Positions 44,267 through 53,617 of a stretch of 64,000 nucleotides of DNA are shown here, one piece after another. The notes under the pieces were generated by a model. The model ran no database searches and was not told where the DNA came from. It saw only the letters and a list, made by a program, of their open reading frames with translations. The stretch spans positions 124,001 through 188,000 of the forward strand of contig NZ_FTOG01000002.1 of NCBI RefSeq assembly GCF_900156655.1. Direction: 5' to 3'. The first letter of the stretch is position 1; every line of letters begins with the position of its first letter. The DNA is from Rhodobacter aestuarii (GTDB lineage Bacteria > Pseudomonadota > Alphaproteobacteria > Rhodobacterales > Rhodobacteraceae). The translations under genes were made by a program, and so were the position numbers.

Positions 44267-46198
44267 TTAGCCCCCAGAATGCTTATCTAGGAGGGATTGC
44301 AGGAATTGCGACATCGCCGCGCGATCCTCGCCAAGGTCGGATGTGTCGTTGATTTTCGACTTTTCCGCATGGTGATAGGCCTTCGTCGCTTGAGTGATTC
44401 GCCACGTCACGCCCTCGTCTGCCAGACCTTCAAGCGCTTCGATGGCTTCTTCCGTTTCTGCCTTCACCGCGCGGGCTGCCGTTAGTTTTGCCAATTCCTC
44501 TGCCAAGCACATGCGAGCAAAGTCGGTATCGGTCCGGCGCAACACGGGGGGGGCGGTCTTCACATGGGGGTGGTTCAGCAGCTTTTCAAGCGCAGCGGGC
44601 GCTTCACGCGCAAGGGTTTCACCCAGCGCCTCGGGCATATCGTGGGCATGGGTCAACATCAGCGTCAAAAGCGCATCCAGTTCGGCATCTGACAGATGCA
44701 GACGCTCCATCTGGCTTTCAAACTCGGCCACCAGCGCGGGATGCGTGATCAAGATCGCGAGGCACATCGTTTCACGCAATTGCTCGGCCACCGCATCGCC
44801 TGCGGCAGCGGCGAGCAGCGTGGAGCGCGTTGAACTCAGTGGCAGCACCGGCCCCTTACCCGGTTTCCACGGCATCCGCGGGCGCGGCTGCCAACCCGCA
44901 TTAGCGACGGGACCAAGGCCGAACAACTCTTCGCGCAGGCGCTTAATTTCGGCGCCGTAATGGCTGCGCAGCGATGGATCAACGATCCGCTGCAAGGTGG
45001 TGCGCAGGGTTTTATCCAGCGCGGCGCGGCGTTCGGGGCTGTCAAACACCTTCCCCTCAGTCTCGCGCCGCCACAAAAGATCGACCATCGGGCGCGCGCC
45101 CAAGATCACCTTTTCCATCGCCTCGCGCCCTTCGGCACGGATCAAATCATCGGGGTCTTGGCCACCGGGCAAAATGGCAAAGCGCAGCCCTTTGCCCGCT
45201 TCCAGCATCGGCATGGCCACATCCACAAGCCGCATCCCCGCGCGCAGACCCGCCGCATCGCCATCCAACGCAATGATCGGCTCGTCAGAAATACGCCACA
45301 TCAGCCGCAACTGATCTTCGGTGATCGCCGTGCCCAAAGGCGCCACGGCCCCGGTGAACCCCGCCTCCACCAGAGCAATCACATCGACATAGCCCTCAGC
45401 CACGATCAGCGGCTGCCCCTTGCCGCAGGCTTGGCGTGCGGGGCCGACGTTATAGAGGTTTCGCCCCTTATCAAAAAGCTCGGTCTCGGGCCCGTTGAGG
45501 TATTTGGCGCGGGCATTTGGGTCCATTGCCCGGCCCCCCAACGAAATCGCCCGCCCGCGCGCGTCGCGAATAGGGAAGATGATCCGCCCCCGAAACCGGT
45601 CATAAGGCGCGCCACCGTCATCTGGGCGAATGCAAAGCCCGGCATCCACAATCAGGTCGGGCGCAATCCCCTTGCCGGTCAGCGCCTGAAACAGCCCCTG
45701 GCGGCTGTCGGGCGCGAAGCCAATTTCAAAGTGCTCAAGCGCCGCAGCAGGAAAGCGGCGCCGCGCCAAATAATCCCGCGCGCCCGCACCTGCCTGCGTG
45801 TTCAATTGCAGGCGGAAATATTTCACCGCCTCTTCCATCACATTGGCCAGTTCGGTGCGCCGGTCGGCCCGCTCTACCGCCCTTGGGTCGCGCTCGGGCA
45901 TTGGCATGCCCGCCTCCCGCGCCAAAATCTCTACCGCTTCCATAAAGGAGACGTTCTCGGTTTCCTTGATGAAGCCCAGCGCATCGCCCTTCGCGTGACA
46001 GCCAAAGCAATAGTAAAAGCCCTTGCGGTCATCGACATGGAAAGAGGCGGTTTTTTCATGGTGAAACGGGCACGGCGCCCAATAATCGCCCTTCGCCCGG
46101 TTCGACTTTCGCTGATCCCACATGACTTTGCGCCCGACAACGTCAGACAAGGTCACGCGCGAGCGCAGGTCATCAAGGAATCCGGGGGGCAGCGACAT
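44267..46198 (-). CDS. dnaG: DNA primase DnaG
   Basis: The 643-residue protein has the CHC2 zinc-binding domain (C43, H46, C64, C67 in APCPFH and YYCFGC), the RNA polymerase core with the Toprim motifs ([21 protein letters not shown]), and a C-terminal DnaB-interaction region. It makes RNA primers for chromosome replication. It starts at an ATG at 46198 and is followed by rpoD after 133 bp, an arrangement common in this bacterial group. It is distinct from the mobile-element primase at 61910-62791. Confidence 0.98.
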   Translation of the reverse strand: MSLPPGFLDDLRSRVTLSDVVGRKVMWDQRKSNRAKGDYWAPCPFHHEKTASFHVDDRKGFYYCFGCHAKGDALGFIKETENVSFMEAVEILAREAGMPMPERDPRAVERADRRTELANVMEEAVKYFRLQLNTQAGAGARDYLARRRFPAAALEHFEIGFAPDSRQGLFQALTGKGIAPDLIVDAGLCIRPDDGGAPYDRFRGRIIFPIRDARGRAISLGGRAMDPNARAKYLNGPETELFDKGRNLYNVGPARQACGKGQPLIVAEGYVDVIALVEAGFTGAVAPLGTAITEDQLRLMWRISDEPIIALDGDAAGLRAGMRLVDVAMPMLEAGKGLRFAILPGGQDPDDLIRAEGREAMEKVILGARPMVDLLWRRETEGKVFDSPERRAALDKTLRTTLQRIVDPSLRSHYGAEIKRLREELFGLGPVANAGWQPRPRMPWKPGKGPVLPLSSTRSTLLAAAAGDAVAEQLRETMCLAILITHPALVAEFESQMERLHLSDAELDALLTLMLTHAHDMPEALGETLAREAPAALEKLLNHPHVKTAPPVLRRTDTDFARMCLAEELAKLTAARAVKAETEEAIEALEGLADEGVTWRITQATKAYHHAEKSKINDTSDLGEDRAAMSQFLQSLLDKHSGG

Positions 46199-46522
46199 GG
46201 CGCTAATATCGGGCTTCGCCGCGCCGGAGTCGAGAGCCCCAAATACAAGCCGACACGCCGCACCCTTCTGCGAATCGCTACGCCCAAAGACTTAACGCCC
46301 ATATCCAAATGCATAAGCTACACGGAATTTTCGTGTCACACTGTTAATTTCACAGAAACCAAGCTGCTGCGCAGCGTCAAACCGTTGCAAATCCTAAGAC
46401 AATACAGCCCCGCTGCCCTCGTGGCGCCTCATTTCCGCCCCTATCCCCCCGGATAAGAGGGACGGGAAATTATATTCCGGTTGCCCTCACACCCCGGGGG
46501 CAAACCGATGCGGAGTGGTGGA
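46199..46522. other. Intergenic region between divergent dnaG and tadG-like genes
   Basis: These 324 bp separate divergent genes and should hold two promoters. A TATATT hexamer in the forward direction near 46470 is a possible -10 for the TadG-like gene, without a convincing -35. I see no strong hairpin, repeat or RNA gene. Confidence 0.4.
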
Positions 46523-48241
46523 ATGCAACAGAAGCGGCACAGAACGGACGCCTCACAAAGCTGCGCAAAGCGCTGGCTTGCGAAGTTCATACGCGACGAA
46601 GATGGCGCACTCATCATCCTGTCTCTGCAAATCTTCATTCTGATGATGGTCTGCACCGGCATCGCCATCGACTTCGTGCGGGTCGAGGATCGACGCGCCG
46701 TTATCCAAAACACGCTGGACCGCGCGGCGCTTGCAGCGGCCTCCCTCTCCCAAGACCTCGAGCCTGAGGCAGTGATTGACGACTATCTGGCGAAGGCCGG
46801 GCTCGACTATCTTGATGTGGACACCACGGTTGAAGAGGGCAATTTCAAAGAGTGGCGCCGTGTCACGATCCGCGCGACGGATCGGATGCCCACCCTGTTT
46901 GGCCCGCTGATGGGCATTAATGAGCTTTACACCGCGGGCAACAGCCAAGCGACAGAGTCCATCGGCAACGTCGAAATCTCGCTCGTGCTCGACATTTCTG
47001 GCTCGATGAACTTCAACATTTATCATGACGATGACTCGCGCTGGAACGGCGTCTACCCGACGCGCATGGACCAGTTGCGCCCGGCCGCATTGAATTTTGT
47101 TGAGCAGATGTTCGATACCGTGCAACCGGCCAGCGCACCCGCCGGGCGCTTGTCGATTTCGGTGGTGCCTTACAACCAGCAAGTGACGCTCGGCTCGCGC
47201 GTTGGTTCGGTGTTCAGCCTGTCGACGGAGCACACGCAAAACACCTGCGCCGATGTTTTCAAACTGCCGACGAGCCAGATTGCCATCTCCCCCTCTACGA
47301 CGCTCCAACGCACCATGTATGGCGATAGCTTCGACTATTGGGGCAACAACTTCAGCCTCGTGCGCACGACCTCTAGTGGGATCATGAACTGCCCGAACGA
47401 AAGCTTCGCCTCGGTTCTGGCCTACGGTAACGATGAGCAAACGATCAAGGACAAGATTTCGGGGTTGACCCCCGGTGGCGACACCGCAATTGACGTCGGC
47501 GCCCGCTGGGGGCTTGCACTTCTGGACCCGGCAGCGCGTCCGGCCCTGACCTCGATGATCTCGCAAGGCTGGGCATCGAACGATCTAGCGGGCCGCCCGC
47601 TCGATTACGATGACGGTACGAAGGATGTCGACGACACAGCGATGAAAGTCATGGTCCTGATGACGGACGGTCAAAACACCCGTTCCTACTCCACCAAGAC
47701 CGCCTATCGCACCGGGGACTCGGGCTTTGTCTCGACGCGCAACTCGTCTGCCTTCTCGACCAACAGCACCGATTGGGACAACCTCTATTACTACGTGCCG
47801 TCCTACTATAAACCCTACTACCGGATGCGTGATGGCGCGTGGCTCTATTCTTGGCAAATGCCGAGCCAGAAATACAACATCACGTGGCAAACGATCTGGG
47901 GCAAAGGCTACACGCTGCAAGGGTTCATCGACCAGTTCGGCGGGCGCGCAGCCGGGGCAGCCTATGGCATGAGCAAAACTGCGATCTATGACACGATGGC
48001 AGAACAATCGGAATTTTCGACCAAGGACTCCGCGCTTATCAGCCTGTGCGAAGCGGCTAAGGACGAAGACCGCAATATCGTGATCTTTACCGTCGCGGTG
48101 GACGCTCCGGATGCGGGCAAAGAAGTTCTGAGCGAATGCGCGACGGCGGAAACCTATGCCTATGAGGTTGATGCGCTCGATCTAACAGAGGCCTTCGCCT
48201 CGATTGCTTCGGCCATCAACTCGCTGCGGCTAACGAACTGA
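46523..48241 (+). CDS. TadG-like pilus protein with von Willebrand factor A domain
   Basis: The product is about 572 residues from the ATG at 46523, which has GGAG 7 bases upstream; an ATG at 46508 is a possible alternative. A basic N-terminus is followed by a pilin-like membrane helix (LIILSLQIFILMMVCTGIAI) and DRRAVIQNTLDRAALAAA, as in TadG/Flp-associated minor pilins. A vWA domain (about 155-560) carries the metal-site motif DISGSMN and a later MTDGQNT. TadG-type proteins are associated with tight-adherence pili and the cell envelope. It heads a three-gene operon with two TadE-like genes. Confidence 0.88.
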   Translation: MQQKRHRTDASQSCAKRWLAKFIRDEDGALIILSLQIFILMMVCTGIAIDFVRVEDRRAVIQNTLDRAALAAASLSQDLEPEAVIDDYLAKAGLDYLDVDTTVEEGNFKEWRRVTIRATDRMPTLFGPLMGINELYTAGNSQATESIGNVEISLVLDISGSMNFNIYHDDDSRWNGVYPTRMDQLRPAALNFVEQMFDTVQPASAPAGRLSISVVPYNQQVTLGSRVGSVFSLSTEHTQNTCADVFKLPTSQIAISPSTTLQRTMYGDSFDYWGNNFSLVRTTSSGIMNCPNESFASVLAYGNDEQTIKDKISGLTPGGDTAIDVGARWGLALLDPAARPALTSMISQGWASNDLAGRPLDYDDGTKDVDDTAMKVMVLMTDGQNTRSYSTKTAYRTGDSGFVSTRNSSAFSTNSTDWDNLYYYVPSYYKPYYRMRDGAWLYSWQMPSQKYNITWQTIWGKGYTLQGFIDQFGGRAAGAAYGMSKTAIYDTMAEQSEFSTKDSALISLCEAAKDEDRNIVIFTVAVDAPDAGKEVLSECATAETYAYEVDALDLTEAFASIASAINSLRLTN

Positions 48242-48249
48242 GCAGAAAA

Positions 48250-48807
48250 ATGAAAATCAGGGGGCTTCACATCAATCTGCCGCGCCAGTTGCGCCGCTCC
48301 GAAGAGGGCGCGGTGACGATCCCTACCCTTTTCTGGCTCCCGCTGTTTTTGATGATCATGGCAGCTGGGGTTGAATTGGGGGTGACGACGATCAAGCAAA
48401 CCCTGTTTGACCGGGGCGTTGACATGAGCGTGCGCATCTTGCGCCTTGGCATCGCCGATCTGCCAACACGCGAACAGCTTAAGCGCTCGATTTGCGAAAA
48501 TATCGCCTTCATTCCCGATTGCATGGAAACGCTCTCGGTCGAGGTGGTGCCGATCATCACGACCGGCACCCCTTGGACCGCCCCGCAACAAGTTCCCGCG
48601 CTCTGCCCAAAAGACATCGCGAACTATCCAACCCCGCAGGTTCTGCGGGGGGCAACCAACCAACCGATGCTGGTGCGTGCCTGCCTTGAAATGGAACCGA
48701 TGATGAAGGCAAACCCGCTTGGCATGGTCTTGGGCAGCGGCCCGAACGGGACCTTCCCGCTGATTGCCCGCAGCGTCTTCATTAACGAACCTCGCCCCGG
48801 GTCGTAA
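48250..48807 (+). CDS. TadE-like minor pilin protein
   Basis: The 185-residue protein begins with a basic segment, the E-E-G-A-V processing-like site (RRSEEGAVTIPTLFWLPLF) and one hydrophobic helix, as in TadE/TadF pseudopilins. The rest is a periplasmic domain with several Cys residues (SICENIAFIPDCM, ALCPKDI, RACLEM) that could form disulfides. It starts 8 bp after the TadG-like gene. The usual TadE role is as a minor pilin processed by a prepilin peptidase. Confidence 0.83.
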   Translation: MKIRGLHINLPRQLRRSEEGAVTIPTLFWLPLFLMIMAAGVELGVTTIKQTLFDRGVDMSVRILRLGIADLPTREQLKRSICENIAFIPDCMETLSVEVVPIITTGTPWTAPQQVPALCPKDIANYPTPQVLRGATNQPMLVRACLEMEPMMKANPLGMVLGSGPNGTFPLIARSVFINEPRPGS

Positions 48808-48808
48808 A

Positions 48809-49435
48809 ATGATTAAATTTTTCAGAAAATTCCGGCAACGTGAGGAGGGCTCAGTCGCAATCGAGGGGCTCTTTGGCGGGCTGCTCGTTCTGGGCTGGTT
48901 CGTGATTGCCTTCCAATTTTACGAAGCTTTCCGCATGCGCTCGCAGGCGCTGCGCGCAAGCTACACGATTGCCGATATGGTCTCGCGCGAGCGCGATGCG
49001 ATTGGGCCGAACTATGTTTCTGGCCTGAAGCAGATTTTCGATTTCATCAGCTTTGCGCCAAATGAAAACTACACTTGGCTGCGGCTCTCGATCATTACTT
49101 GCGGCGCAACGACGTCCGATCTGCGCGCCTGCGACGGCACCAACAAGCAATTCACGCTTGAAAAGTCCTACACCGCCGCGAGCGGGGTCGCGATCCATAC
49201 CCAATCCTCGATCAATGCCGAGGCCGACCGGATTCCGATGATGGCCGCAGGCGACACAGCGGTGGTCCTCGAGACCTCCTATACCTTCTTCCCGATCTTC
49301 TCGATTGGCGACAAGGCCTTGAAGCTCGACGGTCAAAACTGGACCCGGCAGGGCCTAAGTAGCCGGATCAGGATGTCGAATTTTGTTGTCACGCGCCCGC
49401 GCGGCCCGCGCACCGTCTGGAACGACACGAAATAG
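48809..49435 (+). CDS. TadE-like minor pilin protein, second copy
   Basis: The 208-residue protein has the same plan as the preceding one: basic start (MIKFFRKFRQ), REEGSVAIEG processing-like site and a single hydrophobic helix (GLLVLGWFVIAFQFY), then a periplasmic domain with one likely disulfide pair (IITCGATTSDLRAC). Its ATG at 48809 lies one base after the previous stop codon, so the genes are coupled. The frame extends upstream to 48764, but that overlaps the previous gene. Confidence 0.83.
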   Translation: MIKFFRKFRQREEGSVAIEGLFGGLLVLGWFVIAFQFYEAFRMRSQALRASYTIADMVSRERDAIGPNYVSGLKQIFDFISFAPNENYTWLRLSIITCGATTSDLRACDGTNKQFTLEKSYTAASGVAIHTQSSINAEADRIPMMAAGDTAVVLETSYTFFPIFSIGDKALKLDGQNWTRQGLSSRIRMSNFVVTRPRGPRTVWNDTK

Positions 49436-49450
49436 GTTTGGGCCGGCCGA

Positions 49451-50038
49451 TCAGGCCCCAACCGCCTTTCGCACCATATCCCAGTAGATCGTTTCGACGG
49501 TGGCGCGGCTCAGCCGCCCCCCTTCGCGATACCAGGTGTTCACCCCCGTCAGCATCGCGATAATCGCCATGGTTGCGAGCTTGGTATCGGGCACAGAAAC
49601 GGCACCCGCCGCCTGCCCCGCCTTTAAAATTTCCTCAAGCTCGGTTTCATATCGCTTCCGCAGCCCCTCGATCACCGCGAAATTCGGCTCTGACAGGTTA
49701 CGCAATTCCATATAGCTCAGAAACACCGCCTCAGCGCGTTCAAGATTGAAGCGGATGTGAAAGCGCACGAAACGCTCAAGTGCCGCAAGCGGGTCTGTGC
49801 CGCGCGGTTCTTGCGCCCAAGCGGCAAGCAATTCATCCATGTGCCCTTTGAGCAGATCAAAAAGCAGCGCCTCTTTATCGGGGGTGTAAAGATAAAGCGC
49901 TCCGGCCTGCACGCCCACTGCTGCCGCGATCTGGCGCATTGAAACAGCGGCAAAGCCGTGGCGCGCAAACAGGCGGCTGGCCTCCGCACGAATCCGCGGG
50001 CCGGTGATTTCTGCATGTGAGCCAGTCTTGCGTGCCAT
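49451..50038 (-). CDS. TetR/AcrR-family transcriptional regulator
   Basis: The 195-residue protein has a TetR N-terminal helix-turn-helix (FAAVSMRQIAAAVGVQAGALY) followed by YTPDKEALLFDLL and a helical ligand-binding domain. A perfect CTGAAC-ACCC-GTTCAG inverted repeat lies 12 bp before its start, so it probably represses itself. The lipoprotein and hom genes on the other side read away from it and might share the operator. No efflux pump or enzyme gene is adjacent that would identify its ligand. Confidence 0.93.
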   Translation of the reverse strand: MARKTGSHAEITGPRIRAEASRLFARHGFAAVSMRQIAAAVGVQAGALYLYTPDKEALLFDLLKGHMDELLAAWAQEPRGTDPLAALERFVRFHIRFNLERAEAVFLSYMELRNLSEPNFAVIEGLRKRYETELEEILKAGQAAGAVSVPDTKLATMAIIAMLTGVNTWYREGGRLSRATVETIYWDMVRKAVGA

Positions 50039-50050
50039 AGCCCAAGGTAA

Positions 50051-50066
50051 CTGAACACCCGTTCAG
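50051..50066. promoter_or_regulatory. Probable TetR operator
   Basis: CTGAAC (50051-50056) and GTTCAG (50061-50066) form a perfect 6-bp inverted repeat spaced by ACCC. It is centred 20 bp upstream of the TetR start in the divergent intergenic region, the usual place for an autoregulatory TetR site. Confidence 0.65.
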
Positions 50067-50143
50067 AATTCAACTGCAAAGCACTCTGGCGCCGCCTGCC
50101 CGGCCCGCCTATGGTGGGCCGATCCGAACCAGAGCGATGCCGC

Positions 50144-50362
50144 ATGCCCTGCAACACCCCTACGTTCCCGCTGTTTCTAACCGCGCTCTTGCTGGCACTC
50201 GCCGCCTGCGGTGGCCCGCAAAGCAGCCCCTATCCTGCCCTCGTGCCCTCAGAAACGCTGCTGATCGAAGAGCCGCTTTCCCCCTCCCCCGCACCGGAGC
50301 TAGAAGCGCGCGCCGCCGCGCTGAAAGCCCGCGCGGCGGCCTTGCGCTCGGCGACGCCATAA
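50144..50362 (+). CDS. Small lipoprotein
   Basis: The 72-residue product starts at an ATG at 50144 and has a type II signal peptide with the lipobox LAAC (LLLALAACGG). The mature part is short, Pro-rich (EEPLSPSPAPELEARAAA) and ends in an Ala/Arg helix (LKARAAALRSA). It lies 92 bp upstream of hom. Many small alphaproteobacterial lipoproteins have no known role, and I infer only that it is anchored in a membrane. Confidence 0.65.
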   Translation: MPCNTPTFPLFLTALLLALAACGGPQSSPYPALVPSETLLIEEPLSPSPAPELEARAAALKARAAALRSATP

Positions 50363-50454
50363 CTCTACGCGCGGCCATACCGCACGGGCGCGTTGCAAGC
50401 GCCACGGCAAACGGCTAACAGAGCGCAACAGTCCGTCAATCGCACGAGGTTCCC

Positions 50455-51750
50455 ATGTCTGCCCCCGCCCAACCGCTCCGCCTCGGCATCGCGGGACTTG
50501 GCACCGTCGGCATCGGCGTGGTGAAGATTGTGCAGCGCCACGCAGAAATGCTGACCGCGCGCACCGGTCGCCCCGTCACGATCACGGCCGTTTCGGCGCG
50601 TGACCGCACGAAGAACCGCGATGCGGATCTTTCGGCCTATGCATGGGAAACCGATCCAGTGGCGCTGGCCACGCGTGACGATGTCGATGTGTTCGTGGAA
50701 TTGATGGGCGGGCATGAAGGCACGGCAAAAGACGCGACCATTGCCGCGCTCAATGCGGGCAAAGATGTGGTCACCGCAAACAAAGCGCTTTTGGCGCATC
50801 ACGGCCAAGAGCTTGCCGAATTGGCCGAAGGCGCAGGCCGCGTGATCCGCTATGAAGCCGCCGTGGCCGGTGGCATTCCGGTGATCAAATCCCTGACCGA
50901 AGGTTTGGCGGGCAACGCGATCCGCCGTGTCATGGGCGTGATGAACGGCACCTGCAACTACATCCTGACGCGCATGGAAACCGCGGGCCTGCCCTATGAC
51001 ACGGTCTTCGAAGAGGCCCGGCAATTGGGCTATCTGGAAGCTGACCCGAACCTAGACGTCGGCGGCATTGATGCCGGGCATAAGCTTTCGATCCTCGCCG
51101 CGATCGCTTTTGGCACCAAGGTCAGCTTTGACAATGTGGTGCTGGAAGGCATCGGCTGCATCTCGATTGATGACATCCGCCGCGCCGCCGATATGGGCTA
51201 TAAGATCAAACTGCTGGGTGTCGCGCAGATGACCGGGCGCGGCCTAGAACAACGTATGACGCCCTGCCTTGTGCCGGCGGCCTCGCCCTTGGGCCAGCTG
51301 CAAGGCGGCACGAATATGGTGGTGATCGAGGGCGACTCGGTTGGCCAAATCGTGCTGCGTGGTGCAGGCGCGGGCGAAGGCCCGACCGCCAGCGCGGTGA
51401 TGGGCGATGTGCTCGATATCGCACGCGGGCTGCGGTTGCCGACCTTTGGCCAACCTGCGACCAGCTTGGCAGATCCGATTCCGGCGGCGGTTTCCGCCCC
51501 GGCGCCCTTCTATTTGCGCCTGCAACTGGTCGACAAACCCGGCGCGCTGGCAAAAATCGCCTCCGCTTTGGGCGATGCGGGCGTCTCCATTTCGCGGATG
51601 CGGCAATATGGCCACGCCGACACCACCGCCCCGGTGCTGATCGTCACCCATAAAACCACCCGCGATGCGATTGATGTGGCGATTGCCGCGCTGCCCGGCA
51701 CCGGCGTGGTGGATGGTGCGCCCGTCGCCTTGCGTATCGAAGAGGTCTAA
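50455..51750 (+). CDS. hom: Homoserine dehydrogenase
   Basis: The 431-residue enzyme has the Rossmann start GIAGLGTVGIGVVKIV, the substrate region EAAVAGGIPVIKSLTEGLAGN with GVMNGTCNYIL, and the catalytic segment DPNLDVGGIDAGHKL. A C-terminal ACT domain (about 350-431, FYLRLQLVDKPGALAKI) suggests feedback control by threonine. It reduces aspartate semialdehyde to homoserine in the methionine/threonine pathway. The gene is followed by a hairpin and the ceramidase-family gene. Confidence 0.97.
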   Translation: MSAPAQPLRLGIAGLGTVGIGVVKIVQRHAEMLTARTGRPVTITAVSARDRTKNRDADLSAYAWETDPVALATRDDVDVFVELMGGHEGTAKDATIAALNAGKDVVTANKALLAHHGQELAELAEGAGRVIRYEAAVAGGIPVIKSLTEGLAGNAIRRVMGVMNGTCNYILTRMETAGLPYDTVFEEARQLGYLEADPNLDVGGIDAGHKLSILAAIAFGTKVSFDNVVLEGIGCISIDDIRRAADMGYKIKLLGVAQMTGRGLEQRMTPCLVPAASPLGQLQGGTNMVVIEGDSVGQIVLRGAGAGEGPTASAVMGDVLDIARGLRLPTFGQPATSLADPIPAAVSAPAPFYLRLQLVDKPGALAKIASALGDAGVSISRMRQYGHADTTAPVLIVTHKTTRDAIDVAIAALPGTGVVDGAPVALRIEEV

Positions 51751-51756
51751 GGCAGG

Positions 51757-51779
51757 CTTTTCCCGACCCTCGGGAGAAG
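51757..51779 (+). promoter_or_regulatory. Hairpin that occludes the ribosome site of the ceramidase-family gene
   Basis: CTTTTCCCGA (51757-51766) pairs with TCGGGAGAAG (51770-51779) around a CCC loop; the 10-bp stem has one G-U pair. The 3' arm contains GGGAG, the only good ribosome site for the ATG at 51783. In mRNA this would hide the site unless hom translation or another factor opens it. Confidence 0.6.
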
Positions 51780-51782
51780 CGC

Positions 51783-52484
51783 ATGGACTGGTTCACCCCC
51801 GTCGATATCTATTGCGAACGGCTTGGTCCGGGCTTTTGGGCCGAGCCGTTGAACGCGATCTCTAACCTGTCTTTCCCGCTGTTCGCGGCCCTTGCCGCAC
51901 TCACCGCACGAACGCGGGGCACCGACCTTATGGGCTGGGTGCTGATTGTGATGGCGGCGCTCATTGGGGTCGGGTCTTTCCTGTTTCACACCTTTGCCAA
52001 CCGCTGGTCTGAACTGGCCGATGTGCTGCCGATCTGGAGCTTCGTCGCCGTCTATATCATTGCGCTCACGGCAAAACTCCGAAGGAAGCCGCCCCCTCCC
52101 GTGCTTGTCGCCGCGATCGCTTTGGCCGCCGTCGCCACGCTGATCTTTTTGGCGATGGGCGAAGGTGCACCGCCTGAAACCCTGCCCGAAGTCCCCACCA
52201 AGCCCGACCCGCTCAACGGCTCTGGCCAATATGCGCCGGCGGTCATCGCGATGGCGGTGTTCGGCATCATCATGTTTCGTCGCCGCCATCCAGAGCGCTG
52301 GTGGCTCGCGGCGGCAGCTGGGACGTTTTTACTCTCGCTCACCTTCCGCACGCTGGATCGCGACATCTGCACCAGCCTGCCCCAAGGCACGCATTTCCTG
52401 TGGCACCTGCTCAATGGCGCGATGATCGGAATGATCTTGCAACTCTACCTGCGCGTGCAGCGGCCTCCCGCCGACGCCATCTGA
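51783..52484 (+). CDS. Ceramidase-family integral membrane hydrolase
   Basis: The 233-residue protein has about seven membrane helices and the alkaline ceramidase/CREST-type conserved residues: a CERLGPGFWAEPLNAISNL start, GSFLFHTFANRW with an S-x3-H pair, the Asp in ADVLPIW, and the C-terminal GTHFLWHLLNG with two His. In this superfamily these His and Asp residues bind Zn. Bacterial members may act on sphingolipids or other amide-linked lipids. It lies downstream of hom but is preceded by a ribosome-site hairpin. Confidence 0.85.
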   Translation: MDWFTPVDIYCERLGPGFWAEPLNAISNLSFPLFAALAALTARTRGTDLMGWVLIVMAALIGVGSFLFHTFANRWSELADVLPIWSFVAVYIIALTAKLRRKPPPPVLVAAIALAAVATLIFLAMGEGAPPETLPEVPTKPDPLNGSGQYAPAVIAMAVFGIIMFRRRHPERWWLAAAAGTFLLSLTFRTLDRDICTSLPQGTHFLWHLLNGAMIGMILQLYLRVQRPPADAI

Positions 52485-52575
52485 CACAGAATTTCGCGTT
52501 AGCGTTCACAGGGTTGTCACCCGGTGGTGCGACGGATTAGCTGTGCCCAACCCATCTTCATGCACAGGAAACGCT

Positions 52576-53541
52576 ATGAGTGTCCCCACCGATTTCAATG
52601 ACCGTCTGCTTTCCCTTGGCCTCGCCCGCGTCTCGGAAGCCGCGGCCCATGCCTCGGCTCAGCTGATCGGTCACGGCGACGAGAAAGCCGCCGACCAAGC
52701 CGCCGTGAACGCGATGCGCGAACAGCTCAACGCGCTCGACATTCGCGGCGTGGTGGTAATCGGCGAAGGCGAACGCGACGAAGCGCCCATGCTTTACATT
52801 GGCGAAGAAGTCGGCACCGGCGAAGGCCCGGCGGTGGACATCGCGCTTGACCCGCTTGAAGGCACGACACTGACCGCGAAAGACATGCCCAACGCGCTCA
52901 CCGTGATCGCCATGGCTCCGCGCGGCACCATGCTTCACGCGCCCGATGTTTACATGGACAAACTCGCCATCGGCCCGGGTTACCCCAAAGACGTAGTGAG
53001 CCTCGACATGACGCCGACCGAGCGCGTGAACGCGCTGGCCAAAGCCAAAGGCTGCACCAATCGCGACATCACCTGCTGCATTCTGGAGCGTCCGCGCCAC
53101 GAAGACCTGATCGAGGAAGTGCGCGCCACCGGTGCTGCGATCCGCCTGATCACCGATGGCGATGTGGCTGGCATCATCCACTGCGCCGAACCCGATGTGA
53201 CCGGCATCGACATGTATATGGGCTCGGGCGGCGCGCCGGAAGGCGTGCTTGCTGCCTCGGCGCTCAAATGCATGGGCGGGCAAATGTGGGGCAAACTCTT
53301 GTTCCGCAACGATGACGAACGCGGCCGGGCGCGAAAGGCGGGCATCACCGATCTCGACAAAATCTATGGCCGCGACGACATGGTCCGCGCCGATGTAATT
53401 TTTGCGGCCACCGGGGTGACCAATGGCTCGATCCTGCGCGGCGTGAAGCGCAACCCGAAATTCTTGGAAACGGAAACGATCCTGATGCGCTCGAAAACCG
53501 GCTCGGTGCGCCATATGATCTACCGTAACCCGATCCGCTGA
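52576..53541 (+). CDS. glpX: Class II fructose-1,6-bisphosphatase GlpX
   Basis: The product is 321 residues from the ATG at 52576, preceded by an AGGAA ribosome site. Class II FBPase motifs are clear: VIGEGERDEAPMLYIGE, the metal-binding DPLEGTTLTA, and GGAPEGVLAASALKCMGG. It removes the 1-phosphate of fructose-1,6-bisphosphate in gluconeogenesis. It is followed by a strong hairpin terminator and recJ. Confidence 0.97.
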   Translation: MSVPTDFNDRLLSLGLARVSEAAAHASAQLIGHGDEKAADQAAVNAMREQLNALDIRGVVVIGEGERDEAPMLYIGEEVGTGEGPAVDIALDPLEGTTLTAKDMPNALTVIAMAPRGTMLHAPDVYMDKLAIGPGYPKDVVSLDMTPTERVNALAKAKGCTNRDITCCILERPRHEDLIEEVRATGAAIRLITDGDVAGIIHCAEPDVTGIDMYMGSGGAPEGVLAASALKCMGGQMWGKLLFRNDDERGRARKAGITDLDKIYGRDDMVRADVIFAATGVTNGSILRGVKRNPKFLETETILMRSKTGSVRHMIYRNPIR

Positions 53542-53572
53542 TCTTGGATCTGCAAAGTTTCATATCTCGCTG

Positions 53573-53591
53573 CGCCCGCCACTGGCGGGCG
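53573..53591 (+). terminator. Rho-independent terminator after glpX
   Basis: CGCCCGCC (53573-53580) and GGCGGGCG (53584-53591) form a perfect 8-bp stem with an ACT loop, followed by TTTGCGATTTT. It lies 31 bp after the glpX stop and 26 bp before recJ. Confidence 0.85.
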
Positions 53592-53617
53592 TTTGCGATT
53601 TTCGCTATGCGAAAGCC

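Noticed and set aside
42094-44352. Long forward open frame (752 codons) opposite rpoD
   Set aside because: It covers the rpoD gene on the other strand and shows His/Phe/Arg-rich composition without any known domain.
44960-46456. Long forward open frame opposite dnaG
   Set aside because: Antisense of dnaG; no domain, and basic low-complexity composition.
49434-49461. Bidirectional terminator between the TadE-like and TetR genes
   Set aside because: The stem (GGTTTGGGCC with GGCCCCAACC) has a mismatch, overlaps both gene ends and lacks a T-run, so I did not list it.
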